Below are positions 44,095 through 52,000 of a stretch of DNA of 60,234 nt, piece by piece. The first letter of the stretch is position 1. Every line of letters begins with the position of its first letter. This stretch comes from Actinospica acidithermotolerans (lineage in GTDB: Bacteria; Actinomycetota; Actinomycetes; Streptomycetales; Catenulisporaceae): the NCBI RefSeq assembly GCF_018139625.1, contig NZ_JAGSOH010000033.1:1-60234 (forward strand), written 5' to 3'. Under the pieces are notes generated by a model. The model was not told the origin of the DNA. It made no database searches and was given only the letters and a program-made list of their open reading frames with translations. The translations under genes were made by a program, and so were the position numbers.

Positions 44095-45246
44095 ATGTCG
44101 GCGGGTTCTGGCTGGATACCGGAGACCTACCTCGGCCTCGTGCTCGGGTTCGCGATACTGCTGCTCGACCCGCTCCTCGAACTCCTGCTCGCCCGCGGCC
44201 TCGGCGCCCGGGTGACGAACGTCGAGTGGGGCTTCGGGCCGGTGCTGCGGCGCACGCCCGGCCGCGAGCACGTCACCGAGATCCGGATGCTCCCGATCCG
44301 CTTCCAGGCGAGATACCTGCCGCGCCGGGAGCACTACGCGCGGGACAAGCGCCTGCTGATCAGCTCGGGCCTGGTCTCGCCGCTGCTGCTCGGCGCGCTC
44401 GTCGCCGTGTTCGTGCCGGGCTGGACGACGGTCGCGACGCTGGCGTTCGTGTTCGTCTGCGTCCTGATCCGCGCACTCGCGAAGGAGAAGTACACGCGCC
44501 GCCGCGTCATCATGCGCGTCGTGCGCAGGACGACGCCGTCGCTCGACGCGGAGCTGTCCGAGCCGCGGTTCCCGGTCTTCGCGCACACCTACCACGCGGT
44601 TTTCTACGGCGACTGGGCCACGGCCGCCGCGCTGCTGCCGGCCGTGCACGCGAACCGATGGCCGCTGGACGGGTCCAAGCTCATCGTCGAGGCACTGCAC
44701 GTGGCGCGCGGCGAGTACGAAGAGGCCGTCTCCGTCGCGATGGACTTCGACCCGAGCAAGCACATGCTGGCCGATCTGGAGACGACGCACCTGGCCCTGC
44801 TCATGGCCGAGGCGAGGCCGGAGACCACGGAGCAGGCCGTGATGCTCGCGGGCGCCTTTCTGCGCCGGCAGACGCACGTCGCCAGCAGCGAGGGCTTCGC
44901 GGCGATGCTCGCGCTCTACCGGCTGGAGACCGGGAACCTGCCGAATGCCCGCGGCTGCATGGAGCGCTTCCTGGCGAGCGTGAGCACGCCCCTGGAGATC
45001 GCCGACGCGCTGTGCACCCGCGCCCGCATCGAGGCCGCCGCCGGCAGCGTGGACCGCGCGGCGCGGACGCTGCGGGAGGCGCACACCTTCGCCCCCTGGT
45101 ACGCCCGGGTCGCTATCGTCCGCGAGCGCCTTGGCATCGAGGCCGTCGAGGGCCTCGGCGCGGCCGGCCCGCTAGACGCGGCTCAGACCATTGATCCGGC
45201 CTCGCGCGACCCGCACCGCGATCCGTGGGCCGCGCCGCGTCGTTGA
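44095..45246 (+). CDS. Membrane protein with TPR-like cytoplasmic domain, unknown function
   Basis: A 383-residue protein. A first span lies at residues 12-34 and two closely packed spans at about 98-130; from 145 onward the sequence is helical with TPR-like pairs ([72 protein letters not shown]). The N-terminal part, [24 protein letters not shown], resembles the loop between spans of site-2-protease-like proteins, but no HExxH zinc motif is present. I do not recognise the family. Function is not assigned. Confidence 0.78.
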   Translation: MSAGSGWIPETYLGLVLGFAILLLDPLLELLLARGLGARVTNVEWGFGPVLRRTPGREHVTEIRMLPIRFQARYLPRREHYARDKRLLISSGLVSPLLLGALVAVFVPGWTTVATLAFVFVCVLIRALAKEKYTRRRVIMRVVRRTTPSLDAELSEPRFPVFAHTYHAVFYGDWATAAALLPAVHANRWPLDGSKLIVEALHVARGEYEEAVSVAMDFDPSKHMLADLETTHLALLMAEARPETTEQAVMLAGAFLRRQTHVASSEGFAAMLALYRLETGNLPNARGCMERFLASVSTPLEIADALCTRARIEAAAGSVDRAARTLREAHTFAPWYARVAIVRERLGIEAVEGLGAAGPLDAAQTIDPASRDPHRDPWAAPRR

Positions 45247-45255
45247 CTTTAGCGA

Positions 45256-45330
45256 CCGAGGGAGGGGGGCCGGCCCGCGAGCCCGGCAGCCATCCCTCGG
45301 CCGCTCCTACGCTGCCGAGCGCCGTTTTTT
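45256..45330 (+). terminator. Overlapping hairpins with T6 tract after the gene at 44095
   Basis: CCGAGGGA (45256-45263) can pair with TCCCTCGG (45293-45300). A second hairpin, CGG-CGCTC (45298-45306, one bulge) with GAGCG-CCG (45317-45324), is followed directly by TTTTTT at 45325-45330. The two share 45298-45300. The T-run is unusual for this genome and supports an intrinsic terminator. Confidence 0.6.
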
Positions 45331-45355
45331 CAAGATCCCCTCAGCCGTTTCGGCA

Positions 45356-45371
45356 TGTGATGTTGGTCACC
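45356..45371. promoter_or_regulatory. CRP/GlxR-like site upstream of sdhC
   Basis: TGTGA-TGTTGG-TCACC matches TGTGA-N6-TCACA at nine of ten positions. Its centre is about 69 bp upstream of the predicted start of transcription. Cyclic-AMP-dependent GlxR is known to control sdhCAB in Corynebacterium. Confidence 0.6.
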
Positions 45372-45382
45372 CGCCACTACTC

Positions 45383-45418
45383 GGAGTGATGATCCCGTTT
45401 GGATCTGAAGATCACTCC
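45383..45418. promoter_or_regulatory. Inverted repeat GGAGTGAT-N20-ATCACTCC over the sdh -35
   Basis: A perfect 8-bp inverted repeat, arms 45383-45390 and 45411-45418, flanking the predicted -35 and ending two bases before the -10. The arms are two helical turns apart plus a half, and their position suits a repressor. Confidence 0.55.
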
Positions 45419-45426
45419 ACTAGAGT
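45398..45426 (+). promoter_or_regulatory. Predicted sdhCAB promoter (TTTGGA-N17-TAGAGT)
   Basis: TTTGGA (45398-45403), 17-bp spacer, TAGAGT (45421-45426). Transcription would start near 45433, leaving a leader of about 55 nt with AGGAG before ATG 45488. Confidence 0.6.
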
Positions 45427-45487
45427 GCAGTGCGCCGACGACACATAGCCGCCCGGCTCCTTCACAGCTGCAGGAGCTTCCAAAAGC

Positions 45488-46297
45488 ATGAGCACCGGTA
45501 CCGTATCTACACCACCGCCCGCGCGGTCGAGGGCGGAGATCGAGCAGCCCACGCTGCGCACCGACCGCTACTGGGTCGCGCCGCTGCTGACGTTCGTGGT
45601 CTTCCTCGCGTTCATCGCGTACGCCACGTTCCGCGCGTTCCAGAACGAGTACTACTACGCCCCGCCGTACATCTCCCCGTTCTACTCGCCGTGCATCTCC
45701 ACCAACTGCGTGCCGATGCCCGGCGCGGGCGAAGTGCACTTCATCGGATCCTGGTGGGGCCTCTCGCCCGCGCTGCTGATCCTGATCTTCCCGCTGGGCT
45801 TCCGGATGACCTGCTACTACTACCGGAAGGCCTACTACCGCGCGTTCTGGCAGTCCCCGCCGGCCTGCGCCGTGGCCGAGCCGCACGGCAAGTACACCGG
45901 AGAGACCCGGTTCCCGCTGCTGCTGCAGAACTCGCACCGGTACTGGTTCGCCGCGGCGGCCGTCTTCAACGTCATCCTCACCTGGGACGCGATCCTCGGC
46001 TTCCGCAACGCCCAGGGCGAGTGGGGCCACATGGGCCTCGGCACCCTGGTGCTGCTGGCGAACGCGACGCTGCTGTGGCTCTACACGGCGTCGTGCCACT
46101 CCTGCCGGCACATCATGGGCGGGCGGCTCAAGCACTTCTCCAAGCACCCGGTGCGCTACCGGGCCTGGACGGTCGTCTCGAAGCTCAACACCCGGCACAT
46201 GCAGCTCGCCTGGGCCTCGCTGTTCGGCGTGGCGCTGACCGACCTGTACGTCTGGCTGGTCGCCTCGGGCGTGTTCTCCGACCCGAAGTTCTTCTAG
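45488..46297 (+). CDS. sdhC: Succinate dehydrogenase membrane anchor, Sdh1 type with CHSCRH motif
   Basis: A 269-residue single membrane subunit with five spans, the arrangement of mycobacterial Sdh1 (Rv0249c-like) rather than the separate SdhC/SdhD pair. It carries Cys69 and Cys74 in an extracytoplasmic loop and CHSCRH at residues 203-208 at a membrane edge. In mycobacterial Sdh1 the anchor has been reported to hold a Rieske-type [2Fe-2S] cluster; this Cys/His group is the obvious candidate. ATG 45488 has AGGAG 11 nt upstream. It is first gene of sdhCAB. Confidence 0.88.
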   Translation: MSTGTVSTPPPARSRAEIEQPTLRTDRYWVAPLLTFVVFLAFIAYATFRAFQNEYYYAPPYISPFYSPCISTNCVPMPGAGEVHFIGSWWGLSPALLILIFPLGFRMTCYYYRKAYYRAFWQSPPACAVAEPHGKYTGETRFPLLLQNSHRYWFAAAAVFNVILTWDAILGFRNAQGEWGHMGLGTLVLLANATLLWLYTASCHSCRHIMGGRLKHFSKHPVRYRAWTVVSKLNTRHMQLAWASLFGVALTDLYVWLVASGVFSDPKFF

Positions 46298-46310
46298 GAG
46301 GGCCGGGACT

Positions 46311-48209
46311 ATGGCCACTGAGATTCTGACCTACGAGTACGACGTCGTCGTGATCGGCGCCGGCGGGGCGGGGCTGCGCGCCGCGATCGAGGCCCGGGCG
46401 CACGGCAAGTCCGTCGCCATCGTCTGCAAGTCGCTGTTCGGCAAGGCGCACACGGTCATGGCCGAGGGCGGCGCCGCGGCGGCGATGGGCAACGTCAACG
46501 CGCACGACAACTGGATGGTGCACTTCCGCGACACCATGCGCGGCGGGAAGTTCCTGAACAACCCGCGGATGGCCGAGCTGCACGCCAAGGAGGCCCCGGA
46601 CCGCGTCTGGGAGCTCGAGGAGTGGGGCGCGCTGTTCGACCGCACCAAGGACGGCAAGATCTCGCAGCGCAACTTCGGCGGGCACGAGTACCCGCGCCTG
46701 GCGCACGTGGGCGACCGGACCGGCCTGGAGCTGATCAGGACCCTGCAGCAGGCGGTCGTCTCCTTCCAGCAGAAGGACTTCAAGGAGCACGGCGACTACG
46801 AGGCCCGGGTGAAGGTCTTCCAGGAGCACACGGTCACCCGGCTGCTCAAGGACGGCGACCGGATCGCCGGAGCCTTCGGCTACCGCCGCGAGGACGGGAG
46901 GTTCGTGCTCTTCAAGGCGCCGGCCGTGGTGCTGGCGACCGGGGGCGTCGGCAAGACCTTCAAGGTCACCTCGAACTCCTGGGAGTACACCGGCGACGGC
47001 CACGCGCTGGCCCTGCTGGCCGGCGCGACGCTGATCAACATGGAGTGCATCCAGTTCCACCCGACCGGGATGGTCTGGCCGCCCTCGATCAAGGGCGCCC
47101 TGGTGACGGAGTCGGTGCGCGGCGACGGCGGGGTGCTGCGCAACTCCGAGGGCAAGCGCTTCATGTTCGACTACGTCCCCGACGTCTTCCGCAAGCAGTA
47201 CGCGGAGACCGAGGAGGAGGCCGACCGCTGGTACGAGGACCCGGACAACAACCGGCGGCCGCCGGAACTGCTGCCCCGCGACGAGGTCGCGCGCTCGATC
47301 AACTCCGAGGTCAAGGCCGGGCGCGGCACCCCGCACGGCGGCGTCTTCCTGGACGTCTCCACGCGCCTTCCGGCGGAGCAGATCCTCAAGCGGCTGCCGT
47401 CGATGTACCACCAGTTCAAGGAGCTGGCGGACGTGGACATCACGGCCGAGCCGATGGAGGTCGGCCCGACCTGCCACTACGTGATGGGCGGCGTCGAGGT
47501 CGATCCGGACACCGCGGCGTCCACCGTGCCCGGCCTGTTCGCGGCCGGCGAGGTCGCGGGCGGCATGCACGGTTCGAACCGCCTCGGCGGCAACTCGCTG
47601 TCCGACCTGCTGGTCTTCGGCCGGCGCGCGGGCCTGGGCGCGGCCGAGTACATCGACGGGCTCGCGGCCGGCGGCCGTCCGGCGGTCTCCGACGCGGACG
47701 TCGAGGCGGCCCGCGTCGAGGCGCTCGCCCCGCTGGAGCACGACGGCGGCGAGAACCCGTACACCGTGCACGCGGAGCTGCAGCAGACGATGAACGACCT
47801 GGTCGGCATCATCCGGCGGGAGGCCGAGGTCGCGGCCGCGGTCGAGAAGCTCGCCGAGTTCCGCGAGCGCCGGGAGAAGATCTCCGCCCCCGGCACCCGC
47901 ACCTTCAACCCGGGCTGGCACCTCGCCCTGGACCTGCGCAACATGCTGCTGGTCGCGGACTGCGTGGCCAAGGCCGCGCTGGAGCGCCAGGAGTCGCGCG
48001 GCGGCCACACCCGCGAGGACTACCCGGCGATGTCCGCCGAGTGGCGCAAGATCAACCTCGTCTGCTCGCTGGACGAGCAGGGGCTGGCGCAGCTCGAGCG
48101 CAAGCCGGTCCCGACGATCCGCAAGGACCTCCTCGAGCTGTTCGAGCTGTCCGAGCTGAAGAAGTACATGACGGACGAGGAGCTCGAGGGGCTGGAGGAC
48201 GCCAAGTGA
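46311..48209 (+). CDS. sdhA: Succinate dehydrogenase flavoprotein subunit
   Basis: A 632-residue FAD subunit oxidising succinate to fumarate at the inner membrane face. YDVVVIGAGGAGLRAAIEA binds FAD; the HTVMAEGGAAAAMG block carries the flavin-linked His region; HPTGMVWPPSIKGALVTESVRGDGG and GGNSLSDLLVFGRRAG complete the site. AGGAGG lies 9-10 nt before ATG 46311. The stop overlaps the sdhB start by 4 nt. Confidence 0.95.
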   Translation: MATEILTYEYDVVVIGAGGAGLRAAIEARAHGKSVAIVCKSLFGKAHTVMAEGGAAAAMGNVNAHDNWMVHFRDTMRGGKFLNNPRMAELHAKEAPDRVWELEEWGALFDRTKDGKISQRNFGGHEYPRLAHVGDRTGLELIRTLQQAVVSFQQKDFKEHGDYEARVKVFQEHTVTRLLKDGDRIAGAFGYRREDGRFVLFKAPAVVLATGGVGKTFKVTSNSWEYTGDGHALALLAGATLINMECIQFHPTGMVWPPSIKGALVTESVRGDGGVLRNSEGKRFMFDYVPDVFRKQYAETEEEADRWYEDPDNNRRPPELLPRDEVARSINSEVKAGRGTPHGGVFLDVSTRLPAEQILKRLPSMYHQFKELADVDITAEPMEVGPTCHYVMGGVEVDPDTAASTVPGLFAAGEVAGGMHGSNRLGGNSLSDLLVFGRRAGLGAAEYIDGLAAGGRPAVSDADVEAARVEALAPLEHDGGENPYTVHAELQQTMNDLVGIIRREAEVAAAVEKLAEFRERREKISAPGTRTFNPGWHLALDLRNMLLVADCVAKAALERQESRGGHTREDYPAMSAEWRKINLVCSLDEQGLAQLERKPVPTIRKDLLELFELSELKKYMTDEELEGLEDAK

Positions 48210-48961
48210 GCTACAAGGCCAAGTTCAAGGTCTGGCGCGGCGACGCGGGCAAGGGCGAGCTGGCGGACTACGACGTCGAGGTCAACGAGGGCGAGGTCGT
48301 CCTCGACATCATCCACCGGCTGCAGGCCACCCAGGCGCCCGACATGGCGGTGCGCTGGAACTGCAAGGCGGGCAAGTGCGGCTCCTGTTCCGCCGAGATC
48401 AACGGCAGGCCGAGTCTGATGTGCATGACCCGGATGTCCACCTTCACCGAGGAGGAGACGGTCACCGTCACCCCGCTGCGCACCTTCCCGGTGATCAGGG
48501 ACCTGGTGACGGACGTGTCGTTCAACTACACCAAGGCCCGCGAGGTCATGGCGTTCGAGCCGCCGGAGGGCCTCAAGCCCGGCGAGTACCGGATGCAGCA
48601 GGTGGACGTCGAGCGCTCGCAGGAGTTCCGCAAGTGCATCGAGTGCTTCCTGTGCCAGAACACCTGCCACGCCGTGCGCGACCACGAGGACAACAAGGAG
48701 CACTTCGCCGGCCCCCGGTACCTCATGCGCGTGGCGGAGCTCGACATGCACCCGCTGGACAGCCGGGAGCGGCGCAACGACGCGCAGGAGGAGCACGGCC
48801 TCGGCTTCTGCAACATCACCAAGTGCTGCACCGAGGTCTGCCCCGAGCACATCAAGATCACCGACAACGCGCTGATCCCGATGAAGGAGCGCGTCGTCGA
48901 CCGGAAGTACGACCCGCTGGTGTGGCTGGGCAGCAAGATCGCCCGCCGAAGCGGTAAGTAA
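48206..48961 (+). CDS. sdhB: Succinate dehydrogenase iron-sulfur subunit
   Basis: A 251-residue subunit passing electrons from FAD to the membrane anchor. NCKAGKCGSCSAEINGRPSL plus a following Cys binds [2Fe-2S]; CIECFLCQNTC and CNITKCCTEVCP bind the two cubane-type clusters. The GTG start at 48206 overlaps the sdhA stop (GTGA). A strong GNRA-loop hairpin follows 15 bp after the stop. Confidence 0.95.
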   Translation: MSYKAKFKVWRGDAGKGELADYDVEVNEGEVVLDIIHRLQATQAPDMAVRWNCKAGKCGSCSAEINGRPSLMCMTRMSTFTEEETVTVTPLRTFPVIRDLVTDVSFNYTKAREVMAFEPPEGLKPGEYRMQQVDVERSQEFRKCIECFLCQNTCHAVRDHEDNKEHFAGPRYLMRVAELDMHPLDSRERRNDAQEEHGLGFCNITKCCTEVCPEHIKITDNALIPMKERVVDRKYDPLVWLGSKIARRSGK

Positions 48962-48976
48962 GAATCCGCATTCCTG

Positions 48977-49006
48977 AGTGGCCCGCCGGGTGACCGGTGG
49001 GCCACT
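48977..49006 (+). terminator. Hairpin terminator after sdhB
   Basis: AGTGGCCC-G-CCGG pairs with CCGG-T-GGGCCACT (13 bp including one G-T pair) around a GTGA tetraloop and is followed by ATGTTTTC. It lies only 21 bp before the ROCO start codon, so it may also limit readthrough into that gene. TATGTT (49006-49011) is a possible -10 for the ROCO gene but lacks a -35. Confidence 0.75.
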
Positions 49007-49027
49007 ATGTTTTCGGGGAGGCGTGCG

Positions 49028-52000
49028 ATGTCCTGGGGCGAGCAAGAGGCGCAGCGGCGGATAGCCCGCGCGGCGCAGCGCGGCGAGAAGTCGCTGTGGC
49101 TGAAGGATCTGGGGCTCACCGAGCTGCCGGAGACCATCCTGCAGATCAAGGATCTGCGGGCTCTGCACGCGCAGGGCAACCGCATCGAGCGGCTGCCGCG
49201 CTGGCTGCTCAGCGGGCAGAGCCTGCTGGAGGTGCTCGACCTCACCGGCAACTCGCTGGCCGGGATCCCGGACTGGATCGGCGGCTTCCGGCAGCTGCGC
49301 CGACTGCGGCTGTACGGCAACGACTTCAGCGAGCTTCCCGAGTCGATGACCGCGCTGCGCAGGCTCCTCGTCCTCGACATCGGCATGACGGAACTGCCGG
49401 CGGTTCCGGACTGGATCACGCAGCTGACGGAGCTGAGATGGCTCGGCATCGGCGATCTGCTGCTGTCCGAACTCCCGCCCTCGCTGGCGTCGCTACCCCA
49501 TCTGGCGACGCTCGACGCGTCCGAGAACCGCCTTGCCGACCTCCCCGCGTGGCTCGCCGAACTCCACCGCCTCGACCATCTGTACCTGAGCGGCAACCGC
49601 TTCGAGCAGCTGCCCGAGGTCATCGCGCGCATGCCGCAGCTCGCCGTCCTCGACGTCCACGACTGCAAGCTCCACGACCTGCCGAGCTGGCTCCCGCAGC
49701 TGAGCGGGCTGCGGTACCTGCGCGCCTCGCTGAACCTGCTGCGCGAGGTCGACGAATCCATCGGCGACCTGGCGAATCTCCGCAGGCTGCGCATCGACAA
49801 CAACGAGCTCGGCAGCCTGCCGGAGTCGATGAGGAAGCTGTCCAGGCTGACGGAGCTGGGCGTATCCGGCAACGACCACCTGCGGGAGCTTCCCGACTGG
49901 ATCGGCGATCTGGGCCGGCTGAAGCGGCTGCACCTGCAGCGCTGCTACCTGCACGAGTTCCCGGCCTGGCTGCGCGGCCTGCGCCGCCTGGTCGAGCTGA
50001 ATCTGGACGGCAATCCGATCAGCGAGATCCCCGAGTGGATCGGCGAGCTGAGCGGCCTGCGCAGCCTCTCGCTGACCAACGCCAAGCTCGCCGACCTGCC
50101 GGTGCGGTTGACCGAGCTCACGCAGCTCAACGCGCTGTACCTGGATGCCAACGGGCTTCGCGAGCTACCCGGGTGGCTCGGCGACCTTCGCACTCTGACG
50201 GCGCTCGACGTGGGCGTGTGCGCGCTCACCGGTCTGCCGGACGAACTGGCGTCGCTGATCCACCTCACCCGGCTCAGCCTCTACAGCAACTCGATCGCCG
50301 AGCTGCCCGAATGGGTCGGAGCGCTCCCCCGGCTCGAAACGCTCTACCTCGACAACAACCAGTTGGCGGCGCTGCCGCGAACGCTGCGCGGGCGAACGAC
50401 GCTCAAGCGGATCACGCTGCACCACAACCCGATGGTTGAGCTTCCCGACTGGCTCGGTGAGCACGACCAGCTGACCGAGCTGGGCCTGGGTGCCGAGTCG
50501 CTGCTTCAGTTCCCCGCATGGCTCGGTGCGCTCACCGGCCTGAGAGTGCTCTACCTGCATTCGGGCTCGGCGTCTGAGTCGTGGTCGTGGCTCGGGAACC
50601 TGCGCCGCCTCAGGACCCTCTATGCCACGAACTGCCTCATCTCCTCGCTACCGCCGGAGGTCGGCCGGTTGCGCCGTCTCCGATGGCTGATGCTGCGAGA
50701 CAACGAACTCGGCGCCCTACCGGACTGGATCAACGACTTGCCGTGGCTGACGCAGCTGGACGCCGACGACAACCTGCTGACCGCGCTGCCACGTTCGCTG
50801 AGCGGCCTCAAGCGCCTCGGCTATCTCAGCTTCAACAACAACAGTGTGGTGGAACTGCAGGCATCTATCGGGCAGCTGGACTCGCTGACCTCGCTCTCCG
50901 CCTCCAACAACGCCATCGCGTGGGTGGACCCGCTGCTGACGCTGCCGTCCCAGCTCACCCAGATCTTCCTGGACCGCAACGACATTGAAGCGGTACCCGA
51001 GAGCGTGAGCGGGCTCACTCACCTGCGCATCCTGCACATCAACAACAACGAACTCCGGTCGGTGCCCGACTGGCTGCTCGACCTGCCGCGCCTGTCCTTC
51101 ATCGAGGTAGGCGGCAATCCGCTGGTCACGCCGCCGCGCGAGATCGCCGCGAGCGGCACGAACGCGATCCTCACCTTCATCCGAGATCGCCGGAAGGGCA
51201 CGGCGGAGCAGTGGATCTCCAAGCTGCTCGTCGTCGGCGAGGGCGGCGTGGGCAAGACCTCGCTGATCAAGAATCTGATTCACGAGCCCTTCGACCCGGC
51301 CGAGTCGACCACGCACGGCATCCGGATCTTCGACTACCGCGTCGCCCATCCGGAGCGGCCGGACGTGGAGATGCAGCTGCGCACCTGGGATTTCGGCGGC
51401 CAGGAGATCTACCACGCCACCCACCAGTTCTTCCTAACCGACCGGTCGCTGTTCCTGCTGCTGTGGAACAGCCGGTTCGGCTGGGAGCAGGGGCGGCTGC
51501 GGTACTGGCTCGACATCATCGCCGCGCGCGCTCCGGAGGCGCCGATCCTGCTCGTCGCCACGCACTCGGCGTCCAACGAGCGCCCGGTGGACCTGCCGGT
51601 GGAGGATCTGCGCCGGGAGTACCCGCAGATCGCGGCGAGCACGGCGATCGACAACAAGACCGAGGACGGCCTCGCCGCGCTGCGCGGGCTGATCGCGGAC
51701 TGCGCGGCGACGCTGCCGCTGATGGGCCAGCGGTGGCCGACGAGCTGGCTGGCGGCGACGCAGGCGGTGGACGCGCTGCCGGCGAAGTACGTCACGCCGC
51801 TCCAGCTCTGGCAGGCGATGGCCGCCGCCGGGCTGCGGGTGCCGCAGTTCCAGCGGTATATCGCGGAGACGCTGCACCTGATCGGCTCGATCCTCTTCCA
51901 CATGGACGACCCGGAGCTCGGTGAGACCGTCATCCTGCGGCCCGAATGGGTGAACTCGTATATCAGCCGCGTACTGGACAGCAGCGAGGTGGAGCGGCGG

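Noticed and set aside
43872-44096. Longer N-terminus for TypA
   Set aside because: The upstream frame is open for about 75 codons, but the sequence is unrelated to the family and the G1 motif is already correctly placed from ATG 43871.
45356-45371. Rex (redox) operator in front of sdhC
   Set aside because: Rex sites need TGTGAA-N6-TTCACA, with eight bases between TGTGA and TCACA; here the gap is six, which fits CRP/GlxR instead.
49100-51150. Possible tandem DNA repeat in the LRR region
   Set aside because: The 69-bp periodicity is from the protein repeats; the units are strongly diverged at DNA level, so there is no recent repeat expansion.
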